Below, piece after piece: positions 48,403 to 60,412 of a stretch of 64,000 nucleotides of DNA. The stretch is taken from NCBI RefSeq assembly GCF_000711695.1, contig NW_013547008.1:1-64000 (forward strand). The letters run 5' to 3'. The stretch comes from Tilletiaria anomala UBC 951 (lineage: Eukaryota; Basidiomycota; Exobasidiomycetes; Georgefischeriales; Tilletiariaceae). Within the stretch, counting starts at the first letter, position 1, and the number at the start of each line of letters is the position of its first letter. A program made the position numbers and the translations under genes. The notes under the pieces are model-generated. The model was not told the DNA's origin. It searched no databases and saw nothing but the letters and a program-made list of their open reading frames with translations.

Positions 48403-49689
48403 CGCGACAAATTAACTTGCAGAGACGAGGAACGGTGGAGATGGTCCGGGTGGATGTACCTGTTCCCTATGCGTCTCTTGCGCAATGCAATACGGGGCCG
48501 TCTGAAATGTCGTTAAGGTGATGTCGCTCGCCGAGTTGGGTCTCCGAGCGCGGCGCAGCGATGGTGCAGAGTGCTAACGATTACACGAAGCTCGAGCGCT
48601 ATCGACTAAGCTCTTCGTCGATAAAGGGTAGACCCAATCGACAGGCAGGCGCCTGTATGCAGAATCGCCGGTTCGAGAGGCAAGCTGGGTGCCAGAGGAT
48701 AGTAACACTGGCTTTCTCACTACTCCAAGTTTGCGAGCCCGTTCAAATAAGCCACACCATGTTGATTCACAAGTGAGCCCAGTTCGATGATAACAGCTGT
48801 AGTTGTATCAAGCAACCTCCCGTGCCATTCCTTGCGAACGTGTTAGAAAGGATAGAAGGCACAAACACGAGATGGGCCATGCTGCATGAAGGAGAGTCCA
48901 ACTATTATAAGGATGTGTTGGAAGCGGAGTGTTGCGTGCTTTCGCGTACTTGCTCAGGGGGGGGGGGTATTGTGTTGTGCTGATGGAACAACTCCACTCG
49001 CCCAGTGCATGCCCAGCTAAAGCTTCTCCCCCTGTCACCTGTGCGCCCAAAGGGCGCAACCCTACTTTGCAACTTTGCTTGCCAGTAGAGTGTTGGGGTT
49101 GAGTCTGAACATGTAACCTTGCCACAACAACGAGCCCATGCACCACCTGTGGCAGTGGCTCAGCTGCGTCACCCGTTTCGCTCTTGCATCCATCGTTTCT
49201 CACCACTCTCTGCCCCCTGAGAGCTAGCTCCATCGCTGCGCTGACAGACACAACACCAGCCCTTTCCCCCAAGCTGACGGCAGATGTGTACAGGATTACA
49301 TGCAAATCGACCATAATGTAGACGACAACGACGACAATGAGAGGAAAGACAGAAGCACCTTGTGAGCCCAATGATTTATGCATTCTAGTAGAAGCATAGC
49401 ACGGCGTGTAGCCTACCATAGCCTATATATACACGCGGAGCAGACATAAACAGGCAAAATAAACAAAAGGCAAGAGGAAAGCAAGCTGCGAGTGATGCAG
49501 CCGATGCCAGCGTGTCTGCACTGCAGATGGAGAGGACAGAGAGTCGGGGCCCCGGTGACAGAGGCCAAAGTGGAGGCGGAGGAAGCTGCCAGAAGATACG
49601 ATGGGATGTGGGTTGGTTGGGAATGACTGACGGATTGTGCACCTGGTGACTGGATGAATGAGATTGGAATGCACCATGGATGCGACGCT
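48403..49689. other. Exchanger promoter region and intergenic, no gene seen
   Basis: About 1.3 kb upstream of the exchanger start, so the left part should be its promoter. A run of 11 G residues lies at about 48957-48967. Open frames are short and lack coherent composition. Confidence 0.4.
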
Positions 49690-50640
49690 CTATTGCAATG
49701 CGATGCGGCGCGGCGCGGTGCGATATGCTCTGACGCATTCGCGCGTTCAAAGCAGCCAAACCAGGCGGCGCCCTCGACGTACGCGTGGTTCAGGATGAAC
49801 ATCATGGCTGTCGGAAGATGCGGGTGGGCAAGGATGAGGGATATTGGTTCGCGCGCCTTCGCGCCAGCTTCGATGTTTAAAGCACGCATCAGCCGGATTG
49901 AATGCGGTATTCTCCTTGGCAGTACCGCTGGCGCGCGTGGTGTCGAACTCACTGATCCAAATCGGCTTGTTGAAGCCCCCCCCCCCCCGGAGGGCCTCGA
50001 CGTGGCTCTCGAATTGGTCTAGCTTGTCCAGCGAACCGTACCAGTGCGTGCGCGACAAAGTCGATCTCGCGCGCACGGCTCTTAATATCCTTAAGGAAGT
50101 TGGCCAACTACACCGTGCCTCAGACGAGCTGTGGTCTGTCGACCTTGACGCCCATGTCGTGGTATGGTGCGATGCACTTCATCCAGCCGTCCGCAGAGTC
50201 CATGTAGTTCGAGTTAGCTTGTGTTTCCATATTCGGCTCGTTGTGTACGATAATGTAGTTTGGCAAGCTGGACGAGTTGAACTCGTTTCCACCATACGCC
50301 AGTCTGAAAGTTTTGAGCGTGCCCAGCCGACGAAAGGGACAAAATCGCAAGTATCACATATCAGCGTGCGCTAGCTCTCTTGGTACATGGGTGCAACTCC
50401 AATATTCACAAATCGACACATGCTCGACATCAAGGCTGCACGACACCAGAGCGGACCAAACAGTCAGCGTATTCGTCCCAAACAAGGAGACATAAAATAG
50501 CTGTTACGGAAGACTCTTGGCATCGCATCGAGGGTCACGGCCTCACAGTGGTCGTATCAAGCTAATCGTTTTCACTGTCGCGATCTTGGTAATGTAGCTG
50601 TAATCATCCACCCACGCGATCCCGTGGCCAAGGGTGGAGT
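49690..50640 (-). pseudogene. Decayed GH128-like (glycosyl hydrolase catalytic core) gene
   Basis: Minus-strand fragments in several frames match the glycosyl-hydrolase catalytic core family (GH128, endo-beta-1,3-glucanase type): LGHGIAWVDDYSYI (about 50600), NYIIVHNEPNMETQAN with the catalytic-type NEP motif (about 50250), NFLKDIKSRAREIDFVAH (about 50080), HWYGSLDKLDQFESHV (about 50040), KPIWISEFDTT with the second acid (about 49950), and LNHAYVEGAAWFGCFE (about 49770). Their order is right for the family but they are separated by stops and frame changes that no canonical introns resolve, including one frame change between DFVAH and HWYGS and a 13-C run (49976-49988). At least four breaks are needed, so it reads as a recent pseudogene; sequencing error in the homopolymer could account for one. 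Confidence 0.6.
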
Positions 50641-52573
50641 TGACTCTGGTGAAGTCATACCGCCTGCCCTTGCCTGGTACAACTTTTTCTTGGCCTCGAC
50701 GATGTGCAGCGTCTTGGTGTGCCCCATGAGCAGCGTGTCGGCGACCAGCTGCAGCAGGTTGCCACTGACGCGGCGCGCAGCGTGCCACGTGCTCGACGCG
50801 CGCGGGAGAGGGGCGAGCGCTGAGACGGGGACCATGTCGTACGGGGTCGACGGCGGCGGGATTAGAGCTGCCAGGGCGGACGACCCAAGCGTGGCGGTGG
50901 CTGCGAGCGCCGTCAGGTCAAACGAGAGTTGGAGCTATAAGGTGTCAATCAAGCGGACAGGAGAGTAGTAGAGAAGCGAGCGGGCTGGGTCGTGTGGTCG
51001 GGAATCGACAGCAGTCGAAGAAATGCAGGATCGAGCAAGAAGAAGGATCCGGGTAACCATAAACGAGACGGAGGCCCGAGAGCAGGTCACGTTTTATGCC
51101 AGCGGCCGTATGTGGTACGCCGGGAGAAGGATAAAGGGAGGGACACAGATATCGACGAGGCAGGGATGAAAATAGTGAAGGCGACGGCGGTAGCTATAGG
51201 AGGTATTGAGCTATAAATGAGAATAGAGAGGAAGAGCACGCCCTCCTCCCACCAGCGCCTGTGCAGGGTCAGGCTGATGGCAGGCAGGCGTGCGGTGTAA
51301 AACAGAGCAGGGACGGTGGCGGAAGCGAGACGAAGGCGGACAATGATTGGAATAGAGAAGTACGACCAGAGCGAGCATCCCGCCGGTCGCACTGTCGAGT
51401 GTCAGGATCTTCGGGGGCTCGAGCTGTGTCAGACAACTAGACGTACATGCTTGCTTGTTGCTCTTGGCCTCGCTGCGATGAAACAACCTTCCTGTACATG
51501 GTAGAGTGGGGTCGTTAGTGGCGACAATACATACATATGCACTGCGAATGCACACAATCGCGGTACATCTCTACGAGACGGGTGTTGATGAAGTCGATGT
51601 CACAACAGCGAGTGAGAAAGCTGCCACAGAGAGCCTCCCTTCAACAGAAACGGAGAGAGAGCGCCTTTTTGCAGTACATTCTGCCGTGCTGAATGCGCAC
51701 CGTGAAAGAGAGCAGACAACGGATCGCTGCAGACTGCTGCCGAGGAAGTCGGCCCAGATTCCAAATCCCGCCAATGATAAGACAGTGCAGGACTGCAAGG
51801 CATTGCTTGCACATGGGGTATGGCAGGCTATGATCTATGTACATGGTATGAGCCCGAGCAGAAGGCAAGCGATATTTTTGGGCTCTGGACAGTCATTTCG
51901 CTTTTTCCTCGTTCGGATGCCGAAGATGACGGAATCACGGACATGCGATCAAACCAGAACAGCAAAGAGCGCTATCCCGCGTTGCGCAGCTGGACACCAC
52001 GCGGTGCCACACTAGCACTCTAACCCTAATCTGCTGGGTGGCCCGCCTGCCGCGGAAGAGCACATCGCGCGGGGAGCGGCAGAAATACGAGCATGTTCAA
52101 GGACGCTTGTCCAGAGCTCCAACAAGGCTCCAAAGTCCAAGCCAACCAAATGGGAGGAGGAAAACCTACTATTTTAGAATCTGCTCTAATGTGCTTTTGT
52201 ATGCCCTCGCGCTGGACTTCTGTTTGCTCACACAGGCCCTTGCTCGCAAATCTGCAAATGCGCTCATGTCTGGTGATAGCCAAAAGTCGGGCATCAGCTT
52301 TATCTTATAGGTCTGCCGAGTGCCGACTCCTCGACCCATGTGTGCTGGAACGACGATCCTCGCTGGACAACCTTCATCGACATCGACGTTGAGACATGTG
52401 GCTTGGACATGTTGACTGATATGTGGCAACGAACTTCATACTAATACAATTCATGTGCCCAGCGTGACAATTCTCACACAAGCGGTTGGCAATCTCTTCG
52501 GCAGATGTTTGATAACTTTATCTTGGAGCTCAGGTGGGCCTGTATGCATATCATATGTAGCTCTGCATCTGTA
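50641..52573. other. Intergenic region without a supported gene
   Basis: A 1.9-kb gap. On the minus strand 50700-50900 holds an open stretch (TWHAARRVSGNLLQLVADTL) that could be unrelated coding debris. The rest shows no family resemblance. The right end is the 3' flank of the PHD-finger gene. Confidence 0.35.
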
Positions 52574-55500
52574 TTACGCCTCAGCAGTGCCAGGCGTCAT
52601 GCCCCGAGCCGCAGCGAGCGCTTGTGCATGCAGCGCACTGACCAAGGAGCCTGGCAGTGAGCCAAAGCGCTGTTGGAAGCTAATGATCTCCCGCATCAGG
52701 TCGTCCAGCATCTGCATCGACGCCGGCATCGACATCGGCGCCATCGAAGGTGTCACACTCGCCGTCGGAGTCCGCGTGGCCTGCTCGGCACTCCCTGTGG
52801 TCCCTGTTGGTCCCGCTATCATTGCTGCTGTTGCTACGACTTGCTGAGTGATCTCCATGACCTTTGCCCCTTCTTTTCCTTTAGCGGCTTCGGCTTCATT
52901 CGTTGCTGCAGCTGCTTCCCCATTCGCGTGGGCGCCATCGTCTGCCTTACCGGCCTCCTCATTCGAAGCATTGTTCATTTCCGTATCCTGTGCAACGCGT
53001 AACTCTCCAGTAGTAGCGCCGTCCCGATCCTTCTGCTGCAGACCTTGCTGAGCCGGCGTCGTCGTGCCGGTGGAAAAGGCGTTCGAGGATGATCCCGCCG
53101 CCGACGCCGCTCCCGATTCCGAAGCTGGCGGTGGTGGCGGCAAGCCGAGTCTCTTGCGCCGACGATCGCGCTCGACCGCCTCGAGCTGCGCACTGGTGAC
53201 GTACTCGCCGATCGTCCTGATGCGCTTCCTCATCTCGCCCATCGTCATCCGACGCCCCGGGAAGCGGATCTTCGTGCAGCTCTCCGTCAGCTCCAGCAGC
53301 TGAAACGGCAGCGGGCTCGCTCCGCACGCTGCGCCAGCGCTCTGCTGATGTCGATACGTGTCGTTCACCTGATTCTTAGAAGTCACACCCTTGGTCGAGG
53401 GGAGCTGGACGTGCAGCTCGCGCGGGTCGCCTGAGGGTAAGAACGGCGCGAGGTGGGACAGGTGCTCGGGCAGGCCCCACAGCGACGCAGGGGTTTGCGG
53501 AGAGGGTGTGCCAGCAGCACTGGAAGCCGCCACCGCCGCCGCTGCGCCGCCTCCGCGACCGCCACGCTTGGTCGGCGAGGGACTGCTGGTGCTGCTGCCT
53601 CCACCTCCGCCTGCTGCGCTGTTGAGGCCGAGCGCGTTGCCGCCGCCGAGTGCACCTGCGCGGTCGCCGCCCTTGCCGCTACGTGCGTTAGAGTATTGGT
53701 TTGGCTGACGAGACCGCTCGCTTTTGCCTTTACCCCGTCCGCGTCCGCCGCTCATCCGAACGTCACCGTCATCCGCGCCAGTGCGCCGCCGTTTCGAGCC
53801 GTCCGCTCCGCTTTCAACTTCTTCCGGCGGTGGAGATCGCCTGTGTGGAGGATAAAATGGCGACGTAATGGACACATCAGGAGCTTGGCGAAGAAAGGGA
53901 CGCGTCAATCGCGACTCACTCTTCTTCATCATCTTCCGCGCCGAGTCGCTTCCGCTTCCGATCCTTTGCGCCACCACGGCGCTGCGCCTGCTGCTGCTGC
54001 TGTTCCTGCATCTCCTGCCCAATATGGCCGTCCCACAGCTCGTCTTCGTTGAGCAGACCGGGCGGGATCGGCTCCCAACCATACGCACTGTCCCGCGAAT
54101 TCATCGTGCTTCGCCGTTTAGGCGGCGCAGAGCCCAGCACGCCACCACCACCACCGCTCCCGCCCCCCGAAACCGGACCTGCGCCATAGTGCGATGCACT
54201 TCCTTTGCCGCCACTGAGATCGTCCTCTTGCATACGCGACGAGCTGCGCCTGAGGTGGTCGCCACCGCCTCCGGGGGTGAGGGGATCCGCCCCGCTATGC
54301 TGGTCTTGGTGATGTTGCTGCTCCTGCTGTTGCTGATGCTGGAGCTGGTCGCGTGCGTTGCCAGCGGCGTACAGCGCCTCGAGTCCGCCTTCCGGCAGCG
54401 CGTCCAGTACAGAGCGTGGTGCCTTGCCGCTCTTCCTGGCGGCTGCAAAGTTGTGCGCAACCTCCCTCTTTTCCCACTCGCCGCCGCTGAGGTTCTTGAG
54501 TCGGGTCGCGTTGTCCGCGGCCATCTGCGCAACAGCCCCGCGCGCCCGTTCCAGCTCGCGCTGCGTCGGCTGCGATGCGCTGCCCTTCTTGCGCGCCGAT
54601 GCAGTCGCCTGCTGGTCGGGCAGGAAAGCCAGCGCACGCAGGAGCGGGATGTGCAGCTCCGGTCGACATTGCTCACAGTAGTAGACGTCCGGACAGTCTT
54701 CTTCGGTCTGCAGCCCCATGCAGATGCAATGCTGCCACGCTTGACAGACGTCGCATTGAATCATCAGGCCGAGGGTCTCCTCTGGGTACGTATACGCAAT
54801 GGTCGCATACGTCAAACACTCTATCGGGTTAACATGTTGACAGTGTCGTAGCTCTTACTTACCTTCGCTTCCACAAATGCATCTCGTTAATCCTTCATCC
54901 TCTGCGGCCGCAGCAGCAGCATCGTTAGGGTCGTTACCATCCAAATCCATCGCTGACGGTTCAGCAGCGGGCCGGCCTTCCTCTTTGACAGCGTCGTGGG
55001 GACGATGTTTAGCCGAAGTGCCTCCCTGTGATTCTTCCGTGCCGTCATCCTCTCCCTCCTGGCCATCTGAGCTACCACCCCTTTTTCCGCCTTCCTGCGT
55101 CTTCCCGCCGCTGGCGCTACCGCTGCCACTTGTGCTCGATCCCGTCGCGGCGTTGCGCCTCCTGGGACCGCTGATAACCTCACCGTCGCCAATGGACCCG
55201 AGCCCCAGCTGGGAAAGCTCTTTGAATGTGGACGAGGAGGATCGTTTGCGCTGGCGGCCTCTAGAGCGAGCAGATTGTGCGTTCCCGTCCTCCTCATCGG
55301 CCTCCGCTTCGACTTCTACTTCTCCGTCTTCTGCGTCACCGCCCTCGCGCTCGCCTTCGACCTCCTCTGCAGAAGGTTCTTGATCGGCATCTGCCTGAAC
55401 AGGCTCAGCGCTGGCATCCGTCGATGCACCGCCGCCTATGCGTTTCTTGCTGCCTGATGACCGACCGCGCTTGCCTCCGCGTGTGCGCTTGCTGCTGCCA

Positions 55501-55865
55501 CTTCGCTTCGCTGGCGTTCCGGGTTCGTCTTCTCCGTTTTCCTCCTGATCGGCTTCCCGACTTCTTTCCTCTTGCTCCTCACGCTCGGCTGATTCCCCGT
55601 CGTCTGTCACCTTTCCATTCTGCTCATGCAGCTGTTGATGCTGCTTGCCTGCTTCTCTCTTGTGCTCCTTGTCGTTCTTGGCCACTGCGCCGGCGACTTT
55701 GGCGGGGGCGTCATCCTGCGCCTGTTCCCGCTGTGTGTTTCTTTCCGCGATCTGTGCCGAAACAGAATCGGCGCCGGACTCGACCGTGTCAACGCCGCCC
55801 CAGGCCGTTGCCGGAGTGTCCTCGACCTTGAGTGCTGCTGCCGCTGGAGAAGAGATCGACGACAT
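52574..55865 (-). CDS. PHD-finger protein of the Cti6 type (Rpd3L-associated)
   Basis: Exons 55865-54863, 54820-53920 and 53840-52574 give 1056 residues; yeast Cti6 has 506. A long acidic/basic disordered N-terminus leads to the PHD finger: TRCICGSEE, LGLMIQCDVCQAWQHCICMG and CPDVYYCEQCRPELH (residues about 325-390), all eight zinc ligands in C4HC3 order. Downstream are PHIPLL-type helix sequence, NSRDSAYGWEPI and, in exon 3, TKIRFPGRRMTMGEMRKRIR followed by TIGEYV, a short conserved block that I recall from fungal Cti6-like proteins. Cti6 links the Rpd3L histone deacetylase to Cyc8-Tup1 and reads H3K4 methylation. The first intron is only 42 nt (GTAAGT donor, GATAG acceptor). Much of the extra length is Gly, Ser and Gln repeats. 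Confidence 0.87.
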
Positions 55866-56605
55866 TGTGCTGCCTCTGACGAGTCAGCTCGCCCTCCTTT
55901 CCTTCTTGGCTTTGTCTGCTTGTGCTGCACTGGATAGTGCGTGAGAGCGAAAAGGGGATATCAGGTGTCCCTACGTTTGTTCTAGAGCGCTGAAGCAGCC
56001 AGCAAATGAATCCACCAGCGGCTCACGCGGTCGCACCACGGATCGCGGTCCACCACTGCTGCTGGTCGACGCTTCCAAACGGGAGAAAGAGTGCGCTGGT
56101 CGATAAGTGTAGCAGAGGGCTTTGCTTTCGGAAGTTGCCCGGTGAACCGCGAAACTGAGGAATCACCTCGACGATGACGCCAAAAAGCGCCTGTCACAGA
56201 CGAGGGACGACATCCGATTCGAGATTCGTTATGATGGCCCATCCTCATCACCAAGCGATTGCGCTCTCGTCTCTGCTGAGAGAGTTGTTTCCCGTTCGGG
56301 GGGGCTGTCTACCGCTGCAGCAACCCTACTCCACTGATATAATTGGTTCCGCGGTACCTAGGGCATAGCACAGTTTTGCCGCAGACGCACAGCCCACGTC
56401 GCAGCTATGGCGGCAAGAGCGCTTTAGCCAAGCCGGTGAATGAGACGATACATTCGATATGGTACTGCTTGGGGAGACTGGGGCGAGCTGCTGATGAGAC
56501 TGACTGTGCTTGGTTGCTCGACTTAAGACATATTAAAGAGGGGCCTCCGTCACACACCGCCATTTCTGAACAGCAAGCACTAGGCAACATTCTCACACTT
56601 GCAAC
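55866..56605. promoter_or_regulatory. Divergent promoter between the PHD gene and the aldolase relic
   Basis: A 740-bp gap between divergent start codons. It should contain the promoter of the PHD-finger gene. I see no other gene and no convincing TATA box. Confidence 0.4.
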
Positions 56606-57781
56606 ATGCCCCCAGTCTCGACGACCGGCCTCATGGGCGCCATCGCCGACCTGAAGGCAAAGATCATGGACACAGCGCGAAGGGGTGCGACCGTGTTCAG
56701 GATGATGCCAACCGTGACGTACGACACCCTCGAGGAGGAACGCACGGGCGGTGGCGGACGAGGGCTACCTGACGCCTGATGCATTGATCGCTCTCCACCT
56801 TTCTGCTTCAGGCGTATTTGCCAATGATGGTTTCAACGTGGGTGTCGCTGGCCACCTGAAATACAGGGATCCCATTCACAAGGATGAGCTTGTCTGGCGG
56901 GCCGTGCGTGTCTGCCTTCGCTATCGACAATGACGCACCACGCTCTACGAGCGTCGAGACGCGCTCTTTAGATAGCTACTTGCTCGCGCTCTTTGGTCTG
57001 TCGTTCGACATGGGCTTCCTGTCGGACCTACTGTTGATCGGCCTGGACGGCGAGTGTGCGGATGGGCGGCACCCGTCGCGACCCGACTCGCTCGTGTACA
57101 ACCAGGTGGCGTTCGCCATCCACAACGAGGTGCACATGGCTTCACTTGACTTGGACGCCGGTAGCACTCACACTCAATGTACGGTATGGAGTTCAGCACG
57201 CTCGGGGGGAAAATCAGCAATTACCACAAAGGACAATTGTTTGTTCTACAATGATTGCTTGCGCTGCCCTCCGTCGCGCTGTTTCTAGCTACCTTTCATG
57301 CTCGCCAGTGTCCATGAGCACTTTTCTTCCAGAATCGCGCGCTGCGACAACTTTGGCGGTGCCCCTCTCGCATCGGAGGAGGGTGCGAATGTGGCAAAGG
57401 CGCTTGGGCCGCGGAACAAGGCGCTCATCCGGCAGAACCACGGGATCCTCACCTGCAGCGGCACGGCCGAAGGTGCCGTGCTCTGCTTCATCGCGCGCGA
57501 GAAACACTGTCAGGCCATGCCGCTGGCGGACCCGGTCGCTGTGGCGCGAAGGGGGGGGCAAGCCGCTCATGATCGGCGACAGAGAGGCGACGTCGACGTT
57601 TACGTACAGGCAGATCAGCAGCGAGGTGGCGGTCTATTTCCAGGATGTGCGTCGGGTGTGCAGAGGAAGGTCTTGACGTGGCGGAGCGCTGCTGCTGACG
57701 CTCACGAGCCCCCTGTGTGCCTCCCAGAAACCATACTTTGCACGCGTGGACAAAGAGTCGAAAAGCGACTACAAGGCCTGA
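56606..57781 (+). pseudogene. Class II aldolase/adducin-family gene, apparently decayed
   Basis: Fragments in the right order match fungal class II aldolase/adducin proteins: TVTYDTLEEER (56705), VFANDGFNVGVAGHLKYRDPIHK (56815), SYLLALFGLSFDMGFLSDLL (56975), PDSLVYNQVAFAIHNEVHMA (57080), HSHSMYGMEFSTLGG (57165), DNFGGAPLASEEG and ALIRQNHGILTC (57350-57450), KPLMIGDREATSTFTYRQI (57563) and KPYFARVDKESKSDYKA with a stop at 57781. GHLKYRDP and HSHS cover the zinc-ligand regions. Problems: the intron after DPIHK would need the donor ATGAGC instead of GTGAGC; the join before HSHS is out of frame by one base; and a run of eight G (57551-57558) shifts the frame before KPLMIG. Three independent faults favour a pseudogene; homopolymer error is possible for the last. 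Confidence 0.65.
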
Positions 57782-60412
57782 TTGAAAGGAGTCAGGGTAG
57801 GTCTTCGAATTCTTCTCCTCGACGCGATAACTGATCGACGGACCCTTATGCAACCTGGACCTCTGTCCCCGCCTAGTGCACACCGCACCTCAGCATCGCA
57901 AAACAGCCAGCCTTTCCTTCTTTCGAGACGCATGTATTATACTACGCCGACTGGTGGATCGAGTTGCGCAATGCGTTTTTGCGATTTCGTCGGGCATCAG
58001 ATGTACAGATTCGCGGTGCTGCAACGTATATATAGCGTATATACAGCCAACATTCGTCCGCGCTGGCTGTGTCCCAAGTGCGAGTGCGTGTCTCGATGAA
58101 GACACTGGGAGGACAGAGAAGCGAGGAGCAGCACCTCGCGCGAGCTTGCATGGCACGCGTTGGCCTGCACATACCAGTAGATGCCAGAGACTATACAGGG
58201 CGCCCATTTGAGGATGTGCTGCAATCTGTCCTGCCAAACTCTTGGTATCGATCACCTCACCTCACTTCTCGTCGCGTCGGTGTGTCGTCATGACAGAGAC
58301 ATGCATGCCAGATGGTATGTAGCACCCCCGGATGCAGACGGACGCTCGTCTCCGCGATGCCTCGACGGAGCATGTATCATACATCATGGGCCAAAGCGAC
58401 AAGCGCGCGCATCATGCACAGGCGGCACGCCCTGGAGGTTTTATGCAGCTCTGGCTTCGTGCATACTCGCATCACGCGTGCCGTCCAGCACGCGGCGAGG
58501 TCAATGCTGGTACATGCGTACATACGGAGATGCCGGGTCCATACCTAGCGTGCAGAAGGAAGGACACCGATGTAAGTATGAGTATGGATGGACCCTTTGT
58601 TAGTGCCGGCATTCCTGGAGATGTAGATGATGGTCGACGATCGAGTCCTGGCGGCCGCAGCGGTGGATCCCCTTTGATGGCCTAATGTGGGGTAGGTATA
58701 TATGTATTCTGTCCTATAGTCAGCTTTCTCGCCCAACGATCCCACCTCCGTTTTCAGAAGCGATCCTCTTCGTCGGGAGTTCCGCAAGATGCTGCCGTGC
58801 TGTGCGGCGAGTGCAAGAGCGCCCGCTCGGATAGCGCGTATCCTACAGGTAGCAAGCCTCATGTATGTACGTATGTGCATATTTACGTGCATGCGTACGT
58901 ACTTGCATGCTTGTCGTCGCTTCTCTCGCTCGGCGACATCCACGCTCTTCGCAAAGGGGAAACACGAGGAACGGCAGTCTATCACGAACGATCATGGGCT
59001 TCGAAGCACCTGGTCTAAGGTCGTCGAGACCGGCCGGGAGACAGGGGAGATGGGGTTGATTGAATGCGACCAAAAAGATGTTGTGATTGGGAGCAGGCGA
59101 GCATGGTAAGAAAGCGAGAGCATGCCTCGGCCCGACTCTTGTATTTCTGGCCATGCCGGATGAGAGTGGGGAGCCACGCGCGTCGACATAATAATAATAA
59201 TCTCTGAGAGGGGGACAGCGTGAGGGATAAGGAAGTAAAAAAAAGAGCCGAGCGCACACCGAAAAAGAATGTCCAAAACAGTTAAGGTGGCGATCTCTCA
59301 ACGGGTCGCCGACAGTGCACAACCACCCGAGGTGTCTTTTGATTCTCTTTCTCTGCTCTGCTCTGCTCTGCATACTGTTGATCGCCCGTTTCTATTTCGC
59401 TTCAAAGCGCACGAGCACGACCCAATTGGCTTGCTGCGGAAAGGATGGCCGGCGTATATGTTCCATGCGACCATGTTCTATTACTGAATCGAGAAAGAGA
59501 GAAGAGAATGGACAAGTCTAAAGCTGAGCTGCATGCTGCGCGGCAATCTGTGTGGATCGAGAGAAGGCGGTTCGTTTCTCTCTCCGTGTTCTCCGAGACG
59601 CGCTGCCTGGCAAGCTGGAAAGTGCCGGCTCGGTAGAACTGTGCGTGGGCACCGGAACGTCTCCAGGCTCCACACCAGAGGCAGAGCATTTTCACAGAAT
59701 TATCAAGCACGGCGGCCGCCACGAGGGCCACGTTTCCGCTTGATCCCGGTTGGGCAGCAGAGCGAGTGGGCGTGGCAGTGTGGCAGTGTGGCTTGGCCAT
59801 GCCCGGGCTGTCTATTTTCACCACAAGCTTAGGGAGGCAAATGAAAATTGCACGCAAGGCCAAGTGCGGACCGAGGGTTGAATGGATCCTAACCATCCCA
59901 CACCCGGCTGAAAGAGTGAGCGGCTTTGCTCTTTTCCATCCTCAACTCTTATTGGCACAGCGGGCATCCCTCCATCTCCATCCGCGAGCACACCTCACCT
60001 TCTTCCTCTGTCGCTTCCTCTTGCTTTGAGAGCGTATACAACCGCAATCTCGGCGTCAACCCAACACGTACTGCTTGGACCGCAGCCGCGCACACCAGCG
60101 ACGGCCGGCGAAGACACATCCTCGTCACCTTCAGCTCTCGCATCAACCTTGGGCCATGCAGCGCAAGGCATGGATATAGCTTTGCGCTCCATCAGCAGCA
60201 GCAGCAGCTATTGTAGAACCAGCATCGTTCCACTCGACTATCTGCAGAAACACCACACTTGCCGCTTCTATGAATGGACCGGTCCCATCCCATTCCACGT
60301 CCAAGCCGTAAGCGCTCCTGATCCACCAGCGCACTCTCCTCGACCAACCCCGACTCCACACAAGACGCCCCGCCCCGCTGCTTCTTTGCTCATCGCAGCG
60401 TAATCAGCCAAG
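57782..60412. promoter_or_regulatory. Long intergenic region upstream of the DUF1752 gene
   Basis: A 2.6-kb gap with no supported gene. It contains a TATATA dyad (about 58025-58043), an alternating purine-pyrimidine stretch rich in GTAC and GCATGC (about 58861-58915) and an (ATA)n run near 59190. The right part is presumably the long promoter and 5' leader of the regulator gene that starts at 60413. Confidence 0.4.
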
